A stretch of 64,000 nt of DNA from Clostridium beijerinckii (GTDB lineage: Bacteria; Bacillota; Clostridia; Clostridiales; Clostridiaceae): positions 1,169,001-1,233,000 of the forward strand of contig NZ_CP073653.1 of assembly GCF_018223745.1 (NCBI RefSeq), read 5' to 3'. Under the pieces are notes generated by a model. It did not search any database. It saw nothing but the letters and a program-made list of their open reading frames with translations, and was not told the DNA's origin. Position numbers and translations under genes: made by a program. Of the stretch, positions 37,987 to 47,374 are shown piece by piece (position 1 is the first letter of the stretch; every line of letters starts with the position of its first letter).

Positions 37987-38823
37987 ATGATATCAGTAGG
38001 GCAATATAGTAAATTAAAAGTAAGTAAAAAAGTAGACTTTGGATATTATCTTGAAGATAATTTTGGTGATGAGGTCTTACTTCCAAACAGTGCGGCAAAA
38101 GGACATGAAATAACAGAAGGTGACCAATTAGAAGTATTCATTTATAGAGATTCAAAGGATAGGATGATTTCAACTCTAAAAAAACCATTATTAACAGTTG
38201 GAGAGATTGGTTATTTAGAAGTAGTAAGCCAGAATAACATTGGGGCATTCGTAAACTTTGGGCTTGAAAGAGACTTATTCGTTCCATTAAAAGAGCAAAG
38301 TTATAAGCTTAAAGAAGGAAAAAAATATCTATTTTATATGTATGTAGATAAAACTGATAGATTAGCGGCAACTACTAGAATACACTCTTATTTAGATATA
38401 GCAGAAGAAGGTAAATATAAAGTTTCTGATGAAGTAAATGCTATAGTTTATGAAATAAATGAGAATGCGACCTTAAATGTTGCAATAGATGGTGAATATA
38501 GAGGATTAATATTAGCTAATGAACATTTTGAGTACATATATCCTGGACAAGAAATAAAGGGAAGAGTCAAGAGAATTTATGAAGATGGGACTATTGGAGT
38601 TACAACAAGAAAGAAAAGGTTAGAAGCAAGAAGTGAATTAAGTGAAACGATACTTAATTATTTAAAAGCAAATGGTGGATTTATGCCTTATAATGATAAA
38701 TCATCTCCTGAAGATATAAAGAGAGAGTTTAATACAAGCAAAAATTATTTTAAAATGACATTAGGCGGGCTAATGAGAGAGAAATTAATTACACAGGATA
38801 AAGAGGGAACTAGACTCCTATAA
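37987..38823 (+). CDS. CvfB-type S1 RNA-binding protein
   Basis: 278 residues of tandem S1-like OB folds (GQYSKLKVSKKVDFGYYL; VGEIGYLEVVSQNNIGAFVNFG; KGRVKRIYEDGTIGVTTRKK) with a C-terminal winged-helix part (FNTSKNYFKMTLGGLMREKLI). CvfB homologues influence virulence and RNA metabolism in other Firmicutes. GGAGGAAA precedes the ATG. Monocistronic. Confidence 0.87.
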   Translation: MISVGQYSKLKVSKKVDFGYYLEDNFGDEVLLPNSAAKGHEITEGDQLEVFIYRDSKDRMISTLKKPLLTVGEIGYLEVVSQNNIGAFVNFGLERDLFVPLKEQSYKLKEGKKYLFYMYVDKTDRLAATTRIHSYLDIAEEGKYKVSDEVNAIVYEINENATLNVAIDGEYRGLILANEHFEYIYPGQEIKGRVKRIYEDGTIGVTTRKKRLEARSELSETILNYLKANGGFMPYNDKSSPEDIKREFNTSKNYFKMTLGGLMREKLITQDKEGTRLL

Positions 38824-38847
38824 GTGGCAAGTGAAAAGTTATAAATT

Positions 38848-38884
38848 AAAAGTGATAAGTTTTATGTTAACTTATCACTTTTTT
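38848..38884 (+). terminator. Terminator after cvfB-like gene
   Basis: AAAGTGATAAGTT and AACTTATCACTTT form an exact hairpin with T-run. Confidence 0.9.
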
Positions 38885-38896
38885 CCTTCACAGGAC

Positions 38897-40312
38897 TTAT
38901 TGTACATCGTTTGATATTCTTGTTCTGAATAATAAATTTTTAAGAGCTTTCCAGTTAAATGGTATTAAAGGATAAAAATATTTATCACCAGCTATTGTTT
39001 TTGTACTTGCCATAACTATTAGAATGAATATAATACCGCCTAAAAATCCCCAGAAACCAAAGAAACCACAAAGTATAAGTAAAATCATTCTTGCAAATTT
39101 TAAAGCAAAATTCATTTCTATACTAGGTTGAGTAAAGTCCCCTATAGTAACGATGGACATATATAATATAGACTGAGGAATAAACCAGCCTGTTTTTACA
39201 GCATAATCACCAAGGATTAAACCACCAATCAGAGACATTGCACTTCCAAGTGGGCTTGGAGTATTTAAACCAGCCAGCTTTAATATATCAACAGCAAATT
39301 CCAAAAGCATGAATTGTCCGAGCAGAGGTAAAGCAAATTCCTCTTGCGGTTTCAAGAAGTCAAAATAACTCGGTATAAAAATATTACCATTAACAATCAT
39401 CAAATAAACTGGAGTTAATAATATTGTTGCTAACATTACGAAATTTCTAACAAGTCTTAAGTAGTTTCCAGTGAATAATGGGAAATAATAATCATTTACA
39501 TCTTGTAAAAAATCAAAAATTCCTGTTGGGAGAATTATTACGTTTGGAGAATTATCCACAATAATAATTATTTTTCCTTCAACTATATGTGCAGCGGCTA
39601 CATCAGGTCTTTCTGTAAATCGCACCTTTGGAAATGGATTAAGCCAATTTTTTGTGCACATTACATCAACTAAACTTTGGTCAGAAAGCGTTAAGGCTTT
39701 TATATTTACTTTTGATATGCTATCAATTATTAAATCAAGAACTTTTTTATCTGCAACTCCATCTATATATGCAATACATACATCTGTTTTTGATATATCC
39801 CCAACTTGGTGTATGTCAAAAACTAATCTAGGATCTCTTATTCTTCTTCTAATGAAACCAGCATTAAATACTAACTTTTCAATGAAGCCATCTCTTCCAC
39901 CTCTTAAAGTTTTTTCCTTTTCAGGTTTTGATGAATCTGAACCTGGATAAGTACGCAAATCTAAGAGTATAAATGAATCATAGCCATCAACATACATTAT
40001 TGTTTGGCCAGATAATAATGCGATTAAAATTTTGTCTAAATCAGTTTCAGTTTTAACGGATACGTGTGAAACTTTATTGTTGATAAAGTCATCAATTGTT
40101 TTGTATGAATTCATTGTTTCAGGTGTTATCTTAAAGAAAGATTTTAATATTTCTTCCATGATAGCATCTTTAATAAAACCATTCAAAAAATATAAAACAG
40201 AGCTTCTTCCCCCAACAATGAAGTTTCGTTCAACGATATCGAAACTTTTATCTACAACTAAATTTGAATGAATTAAGTCAATATTTGCTTGGTAATTGTT
40301 TGCAACATTCAA
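38897..40312 (-). CDS. Spore germination protein, GerA family (orphan), TTG start
   Basis: 471 residues. A hydrophilic N-terminal half, then about five membrane helices. Family signatures: EKTLRGGRDGFIEKLVFNAGFIRRRIRDPRL, FTERPDVAAAHIVEGKIIIIVDNSP, and FLKPQEEFALPLLGQ. It is the A subunit of a nutrient germinant receptor. GerB and GerC partners, normally adjacent, are missing here. The start is TTG with GAAGG ahead. Confidence 0.9.
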   Translation of the reverse strand: MNVANNYQANIDLIHSNLVVDKSFDIVERNFIVGGRSSVLYFLNGFIKDAIMEEILKSFFKITPETMNSYKTIDDFINNKVSHVSVKTETDLDKILIALLSGQTIMYVDGYDSFILLDLRTYPGSDSSKPEKEKTLRGGRDGFIEKLVFNAGFIRRRIRDPRLVFDIHQVGDISKTDVCIAYIDGVADKKVLDLIIDSISKVNIKALTLSDQSLVDVMCTKNWLNPFPKVRFTERPDVAAAHIVEGKIIIIVDNSPNVIILPTGIFDFLQDVNDYYFPLFTGNYLRLVRNFVMLATILLTPVYLMIVNGNIFIPSYFDFLKPQEEFALPLLGQFMLLEFAVDILKLAGLNTPSPLGSAMSLIGGLILGDYAVKTGWFIPQSILYMSIVTIGDFTQPSIEMNFALKFARMILLILCGFFGFWGFLGGIIFILIVMASTKTIAGDKYFYPLIPFNWKALKNLLFRTRISNDVQ

Positions 40313-40449
40313 TTATTTTACCTTCTCTCTCTATTTAAATATACATATCTAGTATGTTACAGATAAGAAATAGTATTCATGTTTATCAAATATATAAGTT
40401 TATAATTCTTTATACAATTATTAGAGAGAGAAGTTTTTAACTGTGAAAT

Positions 40450-40615
40450 GATCTTAATTGCACTTCGTGCTTTTTTTTATTGTGCGTACTTTTTTCAAAT
40501 GTGTAAAGTTCTTAATTGTGCTGTCGCACTTTCTTTAAAGTAAAAAAGATCTTAATTGTGCTATCGCACTTTTTATAAATGTGCAAAGATCTTAATGTGC
40601 TGTCGCACTTTTTTT
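40450..40615 (-). repeat. Family A tandem repeat array, asnB leader
   Basis: Hairpins at 40460-40470 (GCACTTCGTGC), 40518-40529 (GTGCTGTCGCAC), 40558-40569 (GTGCTATCGCAC) and 40597-40608 (GTGCTGTCGCAC), with a 39-40-bp period in the last three and a degenerate unit near 40481. Orientation is opposite to the array at 3634. Read on the plus strand each unit is ATCTTAATT + hairpin + T-run. The array lies 48 bp upstream of asnB. Confidence 0.85.
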
Positions 40616-40662
40616 AAAGGTGCATATTTTAATAGTATCAATACTATTAGAAGGTGAAATGG

Positions 40663-42507
40663 ATGTGCGGAATTGCTGGATTAGTAAATTTTAAAAAGAA
40701 TATAGTACAAGATAAAGATATATTAAATAATATGATAAAGACTTTGGAGAAGAGGGGACCTGATGCAAAAGGATATTATATATCTCCAAATGTTTTATTA
40801 GGCCATAGAAGGCTTATAGTTGTAGATCCAGAAGGTGGATTGCAACCTATGACTAAAATATTTGAGGGTAAGAAATACACATTGGTTTATAATGGTGAGC
40901 TATATAATACTGAGGATTTAAGAAAAGAATTAAAAGCTAAAGGATTTACTTTTGATTCTTATTCAGATACTGAAGTATTGCTTACATCGTATATTTGTTG
41001 GGGGAAGGACTGTGTAAATAAGCTTATAGGTATATTTGCATTTGGAGTTTTTGATGAAGATAAAAGAGAAGTTTTTTTAGCTAGAGATCAAATGGGGGTT
41101 AAGCCATTATTCTATACTGTTCATGATAATACCCTTGTTTTTGGTTCTGAGATAAAAACTCTTTTAGCAGATCCAAGAGTTAAAAGAGAAATTGATATGG
41201 AAGGATTAACTGAAATATTTGGGCTTGGACCTGCGACAATACCAGGAAGCGGAGTATTTAAGAATATAAAAGAAATTGCACCAGCCAACTGTTTATTAGT
41301 TTCAGGTGATGGAAACATTAAAAAGTGGGAATATTGGACAGTTGAAGCAAAAGAATTTCATGAAACAGCAGAAGAAGCAATAGTTCATGCGAGAGAATTA
41401 TTAATAGATGCAGTAAAGAGACAATTAGTTGGAGATGTACCTGTTTGTACATTCCTATCAGGGGGATTAGACTCCTCAATTATATCAGCAATAGCTGCTG
41501 AGGAATTTAGAAAACAGGGAAAGAAGCTTACTACTTATGCGATTAATTATGAAGACAATGAAAAGTATTTTAAAGCGTCATTATTTCAACCGACATCAGA
41601 TGAATACTGGTCAGAAGAAATGGCAAAGTTTATAAATAGTGATCATAGAAAAGTAGTTTTGAATCATTCAGATTTAGCAGCTGCATTAAGAGATGCTGTG
41701 ATATCAAGAGACTTACCTGGTATGGCAGATATCGATTCATCAATGCTTCTATTTTGTAAAGAAATTCGTAAAGACTTTGTAGTTGGACTTACAGGAGAGT
41801 GTGCTGATGAAATCTTTGGGGGATATCCTTGGTTTACAAGGGATGAAATGTTCTATTTAGATACATTCCCATGGTCAAGGTTTGTTAATGATAGAAAGGC
41901 TATAGTTAATAAGAAATTAAAAAATATGCCGCTAGAGGAATTAGTTAGAACTCAATATGAAAAATCTCTAAGTAAAGTCCCTCATCTTGATGGGGAGAGT
42001 AAGAGAGATTATAGGATGAGGGAAGTGTCATATTTAAATCTAAAATGGTTCATGGTTCAGCTTCTTACAAGAAAAGATAGGACTAGCATGTATAATGGAC
42101 TAGAAGCAAGAGTTCCATTTGCCGACATTAGATTGGTTGATTATGCGTTCAACTTGCCAGCTGATGTAAAATTATATAAAGGCAGAGAAAAAGGATTATT
42201 AAGAGCAGCTTTTGAAGGAATATTGCCAAATGACATTATATACAGAAAGAAGAGTCCATATCCTAAGACACATAATCCAGTTTATACAGACATTGTATGT
42301 AAGATGATAACTGAGATTTTAGATAAGAAATCTTCACCAATTCATGAAATCATTGATGAAAAGGTAGTTAGAGAGATAATACTCACAAAAGGAGAATCAT
42401 ATAAAGCTCCATGGTATGGGCAGCTAATGACTGGACCACAATTGCTTGCTTTCTTGATTCAAGTAAATATTTGGCTTGAAGAATATAATGTTAATCTACT
42501 AATTTAA
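40663..42507 (+). CDS. asnB: Asparagine synthase (glutamine-hydrolysing)
   Basis: 614 residues. Start ATG 40663 gives MCGIAGLV, exposing the Cys2 nucleophile of the glutaminase domain; an ATG three codons upstream would bury it. The synthetase domain has the PP-loop SGGLDSS and GECADEIFGGYPW. Makes asparagine from aspartate, ATP and glutamine. Immediately downstream of the family A array; no T-box was seen. Confidence 0.95.
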   Translation: MCGIAGLVNFKKNIVQDKDILNNMIKTLEKRGPDAKGYYISPNVLLGHRRLIVVDPEGGLQPMTKIFEGKKYTLVYNGELYNTEDLRKELKAKGFTFDSYSDTEVLLTSYICWGKDCVNKLIGIFAFGVFDEDKREVFLARDQMGVKPLFYTVHDNTLVFGSEIKTLLADPRVKREIDMEGLTEIFGLGPATIPGSGVFKNIKEIAPANCLLVSGDGNIKKWEYWTVEAKEFHETAEEAIVHARELLIDAVKRQLVGDVPVCTFLSGGLDSSIISAIAAEEFRKQGKKLTTYAINYEDNEKYFKASLFQPTSDEYWSEEMAKFINSDHRKVVLNHSDLAAALRDAVISRDLPGMADIDSSMLLFCKEIRKDFVVGLTGECADEIFGGYPWFTRDEMFYLDTFPWSRFVNDRKAIVNKKLKNMPLEELVRTQYEKSLSKVPHLDGESKRDYRMREVSYLNLKWFMVQLLTRKDRTSMYNGLEARVPFADIRLVDYAFNLPADVKLYKGREKGLLRAAFEGILPNDIIYRKKSPYPKTHNPVYTDIVCKMITEILDKKSSPIHEIIDEKVVREIILTKGESYKAPWYGQLMTGPQLLAFLIQVNIWLEEYNVNLLI

Positions 42508-42594
42508 TTTTTAATTCATAATGCACAATTATGGGTAAGCTACTTTGGAGTTTTAAAAATATATATCTAAAAATTTAATCGTGAATTGTGAATC

Positions 42595-42627
42595 AAAAAA
42601 GTTCTGCCTTCCAGCAGAACTTTTTTC
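42595..42627. terminator. Bidirectional terminator
   Basis: AAAAAAGTTCTGC and GCAGAACTTTTTT form an exact 13-bp stem. It serves asnB and abuts the stop of the convergent small gene. A family C-like fragment (ATGCACAATTATGG) lies just upstream near 42518. Confidence 0.9.
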
Positions 42628-42929
42628 TAGATATATTTGAACTTTACAGATATTTCTTTAATTTCACCTTTTGAATTTTTTCTAATTGAAAATTGTTTTA
42701 TGTCTTTAAAATCATTTTCTAATTGATAAGTTAATTCTGTAATAGTAGCTTTAGCTTTCTTAGTTAAACCACCATCTTCAATAATTTCAAATCTTGATTT
42801 TCTGCAAGTTGTTTCATCATTTTTATCATCAATAATTACATAATATTCAGGTGCTTCTTCTATGACCACATATTCCTTATTTAAAGTTAAAGTTGAACAA
42901 AGATCATTATCTATACATTTTATTATCAT
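42627..42929 (-). CDS. Uncharacterised small protein
   Basis: 100 residues, no signal or membrane segment. The N-terminal half looks like a small SH3-like beta barrel (LNKEYVVIEEAPEYYVIIDDKNDETTCRKSRFEII). AGGAGG precedes the ATG. No family recognised. Confidence 0.65.
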   Translation of the reverse strand: MIIKCIDNDLCSTLTLNKEYVVIEEAPEYYVIIDDKNDETTCRKSRFEIIEDGGLTKKAKATITELTYQLENDFKDIKQFSIRKNSKGEIKEISVKFKYI

Positions 42930-43084
42930 TTTAATACCTCCTAAATCCCTTTTATATGATAGATTGTACTATAGATATTATCTTGTTTCAACTATAATTA
43001 AAAAGATAAAAAAAGTTTGTCAATATTCATAAAAATTGATCATTAAAATATTGTAATAAATGTAATATTTTAATTACCTTATGC

Positions 43085-45697
43085 TTATCTATGATATTTA
43101 ATTAACTTAAATATTTCGTTAAGCAAGAATGGGATTAAAGAAATACATATTACTAGAAGCCAATCTCTGGCACTTAAAATAAATACATTAAATACATCAG
43201 CGAAGAATGGAATTATAATTATTAAAAATTGAATACACATACCAAGTAGAATTGATAGCAATAAATATTTGTTTGTGAAGAGTCCAACCTTTAAAAGAGA
43301 TTTTTCTCTGCTTCGCATAGAGAGTGAAAAAAATAATTGGGAAAAACTTAAAACTACAAAAGCTAAAGTTTGAGCATGAACTAGGGAGCTCATATACAAT
43401 CTTTCACCAAGAAGAAAAGCAGCTAATGTTACACCACCAATTAGTACACCATTTAAAGCCAGAAATAACCCCATGTGTTCTGCAAAAAGTGATTCTTTTG
43501 GATTTCTAGGTGGATGCTCCATTACGCTTGGATCCTTTGGATCTATACCAAGAGAAAGAGCAGGAAAACTGTCTGTTATTAAATTCACCCATAAAATATG
43601 AATTGGTAATAATGGTGGATCAAAATTTAATAGAATAGCTACAAATAAAGAAACTATTTCGCCCAAGTTACAGGACAATAAGAATATTATAGCTTTTCTT
43701 ATATTTGCATAAATATTTCTTCCTTCCTCTACAGCTTTGACTATTGTGGTAAAGTTATCGTCAGTTAAAATCATATCAGCAGCACCTTTAGCGACGTCAG
43801 TCCCTGTAATACCCATAGCAACACCTATATCAGCAGCCTTTAAAGATGGAGCGTCGTTAACGCCATCACCAGTCATAGATACAATATTCCCATGGAATTT
43901 AAATGCTTTTACAATCTTAACTTTATTTTCTGGAGAAACTCTAGCAAATACCTTATAATTGTTAACTATTTTATTAAATTCTTCATCGCTATAGCTATCA
44001 ATTTCAGCGCCAGTCATGCATTCATTTATACTATTTGCAATTCCAAGTTCACTAGCAATTGCAAAAGCAGTATTTTTATGATCTCCAGTTATCATAATAG
44101 GAGTTATTCCAGCTTGCTTACATAAAGCAATTGATGGTTTAACTTCCTCTCTAGGAGGATCTATCATTCCCATTAATCCTACGAAAGTTAAATCTTTTTC
44201 GAGAGAATCTATGCTGACGCTTTCATCCTTTATGTCTTTATAGCTTAAACCGAGGACTCTTAAGGCTTCGTCAGACATTAGATTAGATATTTTTAGGATT
44301 TCATCCTTTTTTTCTTGTGTGAAATCAATTATTTCTCCATCTAATAAGATTTTGTCTGAAAGTTTAAGTAAATTATCAATGGCTCCTTTGGTGAAAGCTT
44401 TAAAATGTGAATCGTATTTATTTACAGTAGTCATTAGCTTTCTATCTGAGTCAAAAGGAATTTCATCAACCCTTGAGTGATCTGTGCTTAAATCTTCTTT
44501 ATATAAGTCATACTTGATTCCAGCATCAAGCAAAGCAATTTCAGTAGGATCTCCTGTTTTACTACCATCTTTTGAAGTAGCATCATTGCATAAAATCATT
44601 CCTTCAAACAACAATTTTGTATCATTATCACCTAGATCGCAATCATTAATAGATACAAGTTTATTATTTATGCAGCATTTTTTTATTGTCATTACATTTA
44701 GAGTTAAGGTTCCAGTTTTATCAGAACATATTATATTAACAGATCCTAAAGTTTCAACGGCTGGAAGTTTTTTTACTATAGAATTTTGCTTTATCATTCG
44801 CTGTACACCCATTGCTAGTACTATTGCAACAATTGCTGGAAGGCCCTCAGGAATTGCAGCAACAGCTAAGCTTATAGCAGTTAAAAGCATTTCGAACCAA
44901 TCTCGTCCTTGAAACATTGATATGACAAAGATCAATATACAAATACCTACAGCTCCAAAGCCTAAAGTTTTTCCAAGAGATGCAAGTCTTCGCTGCAATG
45001 GAGTCGTATTATCTTCTTCTTTATTTAGCATATCAGCTATTTTTCCTATTTGTGTATTCATTCCAGTATTTACAACAACACCAGTTCCGCGGCCGTAAGT
45101 CACTAAAGTTGACATAAAGGCCATATTTATCATATCACCTATAGGTATATTGCCATTTGCAAGGGTAACATTACTATCTTTTTCAGCAGGGACAGATTCA
45201 CCAGTAAATGCTGATTCATCTATTTTTAAATTAGCACTTTCAATTAATCGTAAATCAGCAGGGAGATATCTTCCAGCATCTAGTATAATAATATCACCCA
45301 CAACAACTTCTTCAGAAGGTATTTCTTTTATAATACCTTCTCGCTTAACTATAGCTTTTGGGGTAGATAATTTTTTTAATGCCTCGAGAGATTTCTCTGC
45401 CTTAGATTCTTGAAACACTCCTATTAGAGCATTTATTAAAATTACAAGCAGTATTACAATTGTGTCACTATATTCGTGCATAAATGCAGAAATAATTGCT
45501 GCAACTAAAAGTATATAAATCATAACATCGTTTATTTGAGATAAGAATAGCTGCCAAAGGCTCTTTTTACTTTGAGAAGCTAATTTGTTTTCTCCATATT
45601 TTTCAAGGCGCTCTTTTGCCTCTGATTCAGAAAGACCAACATCAGGATTAACATTTAATTTTTGCAGAACTTCTTGTGAAGGTGCATCAAACCACAT
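43085..45697 (-). CDS. Cation-transporting P-type ATPase (calcium type)
   Basis: About 870 residues. Phosphorylation motif CSDKTGTLT, PEGLP membrane motif, TGDGVNDAPSLKAADIGVAMG hinge and TGES actuator loop; topology with a C-terminal group of helices fits type II (SERCA/PMCA-like). I chose the ATG at 45697 (MWFDAPSQ) because GGAG lies ~11 nt ahead; an ATG at 45718 has no ribosome site. Calcium efflux is likely from the family; manganese is possible. Confidence 0.9.
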   Translation of the reverse strand: MWFDAPSQEVLQKLNVNPDVGLSESEAKERLEKYGENKLASQSKKSLWQLFLSQINDVMIYILLVAAIISAFMHEYSDTIVILLVILINALIGVFQESKAEKSLEALKKLSTPKAIVKREGIIKEIPSEEVVVGDIIILDAGRYLPADLRLIESANLKIDESAFTGESVPAEKDSNVTLANGNIPIGDMINMAFMSTLVTYGRGTGVVVNTGMNTQIGKIADMLNKEEDNTTPLQRRLASLGKTLGFGAVGICILIFVISMFQGRDWFEMLLTAISLAVAAIPEGLPAIVAIVLAMGVQRMIKQNSIVKKLPAVETLGSVNIICSDKTGTLTLNVMTIKKCCINNKLVSINDCDLGDNDTKLLFEGMILCNDATSKDGSKTGDPTEIALLDAGIKYDLYKEDLSTDHSRVDEIPFDSDRKLMTTVNKYDSHFKAFTKGAIDNLLKLSDKILLDGEIIDFTQEKKDEILKISNLMSDEALRVLGLSYKDIKDESVSIDSLEKDLTFVGLMGMIDPPREEVKPSIALCKQAGITPIMITGDHKNTAFAIASELGIANSINECMTGAEIDSYSDEEFNKIVNNYKVFARVSPENKVKIVKAFKFHGNIVSMTGDGVNDAPSLKAADIGVAMGITGTDVAKGAADMILTDDNFTTIVKAVEEGRNIYANIRKAIIFLLSCNLGEIVSLFVAILLNFDPPLLPIHILWVNLITDSFPALSLGIDPKDPSVMEHPPRNPKESLFAEHMGLFLALNGVLIGGVTLAAFLLGERLYMSSLVHAQTLAFVVLSFSQLFFSLSMRSREKSLLKVGLFTNKYLLLSILLGMCIQFLIIIIPFFADVFNVFILSARDWLLVICISLIPFLLNEIFKLIKYHR

Positions 45698-45844
45698 GGA
45701 TAACATCACTCCATTCATAATTTAGTATATACATATATATATTAGAGGTTTGATGAATTTATATACATGGGAAAAAATGAAATATACATATCAAAATCAA
45801 ATATTAAGTAGAGAAAATAACTGGATTTTGATATAATTAATTAA

Positions 45845-45931
45845 ATATATATATTGCAAAAATAATTCTTCATCATAATTTTAAAGATATTGCAAGAATT
45901 TTAGCTGTAATTGTGAATTGCAACATATATA
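45845..45931. repeat. Family C element, copy 3
   Basis: Begins ATATATATATTGCAAAAATAATTC and ends GTGAATTGCAACATATATAC. It has ATCATAATTTTAAAGATATTGCAAGAATTTTAGC internally. Shortest full copy (~87 bp). Confidence 0.85.
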
Positions 45932-46013
45932 CAATAGAGCGTAATTAGCTATTTTTAGAGTTTTAAACTTTTAGATAAACTTTATTTTTGAGTTAGGAAA
46001 GGATTGAATATAC

Positions 46014-46433
46014 ATGGAGATTGGTAGAGTGCGAAGAGGGACTGTAACTTCTGAGAGAAAAATTATTTCTGAAAAAAAAGATTTTTCCCAAAGTTTTAGT
46101 CAGGAAAGACATAAAAAATCAGAAGAACAACTCAAAAAAATGATAGATGACATAAAAAAAAGGGGTAACAGACTCGTAACTACTAAGACTTATGTTGATG
46201 TAGTTATGTACAAGAAGATGATAAAAGAATATCTAGAATCAATACTAAAGTTCATGTATGAGACTAAAAAAGATATTAGCTTTTGGCAGACTCAGTATTT
46301 CGTAACGGTTGATACTGTTGATGGAAAACTTGAAGAATTAACAAAAGCACTCCTTTCTGATGAAAAAGATAATATAAATATAGCGTCAACAATTGATGAA
46401 ATTCAAGGGATGATTGTTGATATATATAGATAA
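46014..46433 (+). CDS. YaaR family protein (DUF327)
   Basis: 139 residues, mostly helical and charged. Family patterns: TYVDVVMYKKMIKEYLESIL and FWQTQYFVTVDTVDGKLEELTKALL. Function unknown. AGGAAAGGA is ahead of the ATG. Confidence 0.8.
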   Translation: MEIGRVRRGTVTSERKIISEKKDFSQSFSQERHKKSEEQLKKMIDDIKKRGNRLVTTKTYVDVVMYKKMIKEYLESILKFMYETKKDISFWQTQYFVTVDTVDGKLEELTKALLSDEKDNINIASTIDEIQGMIVDIYR

Positions 46434-46567
46434 TAAATGATATATGTGTTGCAATAACATATTCACATTTACAAAGCTATTAAGTTAATCGTTCAATCAA
46501 GATGGGAATGTGGAAATCTAATCTCAGTAAGTACATAAATGTATATTTTTTATAAATAGAAATATAT

Positions 46568-46604
46568 TAGAACATGTTTAATAATTATTCTACATGTTCT
46601 TTTG
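46568..46604 (+). terminator. Terminator after yaaR-like gene
   Basis: AGAACATGT and ACATGTTCT with a 14-nt loop, then TTTTG. Confidence 0.75.
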
Positions 46605-46674
46605 TCGTTTTTAATCTTTATTGAAATTATATATGGATACCCTGATTAAGACCTGAACGTATGCATATGTCTCG

Positions 46675-46889
46675 CCGAAATAAGGATTATGCTATTGTTC
46701 CAGTTTCTAAGGGAATTATGATGGATGATTCTAAGATCACAAGTTGCACCCAAGATGCTAGCCTCAAAGGCGAGCTTTGAACTAGCATACTTGGAACAAC
46801 TTTTAATCTAAGAATCAAAACAATCAAATTCCTAATGAAACATTTCATATTATGACCCTTGTGGTTACAAAAGCATAATTCTTATTTCT
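46675..46889. repeat. Family B palindrome, copy 5
   Basis: Outer arms CCGAAATAAGGATTATGC (46675-46692) and GCATAATTCTTATTTC (46873-46888). The core is AAGTTGCACCCAAGATGCTAG / CTAGCATACTTGGAACAACTT, with an apex of the GCTAGCCTCAAAGGC type shared with copy 3. Confidence 0.85.
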
Positions 46890-47018
46890 AGTTGAGATAT
46901 ATTTCATAGTATCAATCTAACTTATAATCGGGGCATCTATATAGATATCCAATCAAAAATTGGAGTTATTAGATGAACATATTTACAAGGTCGCTAGAAC
47001 TTTAAGTTCATATATTCA

Positions 47019-47205
47019 CCAGAAATCATAAATATATTTGTGGAGAAAACATTTGAAAATGAGCTGCTAAGATTCTTAGTTGTAGATTGTTCCACTTTAG
47101 CTTGTCACACTGAAAGTGGGAGCATGCTAAAGTGGTGAAATCTGCGGCTTAGAACCTTCAGTGATATTTTCACAGCTTTTCGGAACAAAATATTTATGAT
47201 TTCGG
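47019..47205. repeat. Family B palindrome, copy 6
   Basis: Outer arms CAGAAATCATAAATATATTTG (47020-) and CAAAATATTTATGATTTCGG (-47205). Internally near identical to copy 7, with apex GCTTGTCACACTGAAAGTGGGAGCATGC. Together with copy 5 it fills most of the 940-bp gap before the ABC importer. No gene is seen in the rest. Confidence 0.85.
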
Positions 47206-47374
47206 TAAGTTACCACATAAATATAGTTTTAAAGTTGGATATACATACAGATTTGGTATTTCAATTTTAATATGTTATTATAATTAATAGTGAATATCAA
47301 TTAATTAATATTACTATTAAGTATTTTGATTTAATTCTTAATTTAGATATTAATATTTTTTAGGGGGAATTAGA

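Noticed and set aside
44484-44912. 142-codon and other open frames antisense to the P-type ATPase
   Set aside because: Shadow frames of a clear gene; no ribosome sites or family motifs.
47240-47374. TPP or other riboswitch before the NitT/TauT-like importer
   Set aside because: No THI-box or other known aptamer sequence is present, so the substrate could not be inferred this way.
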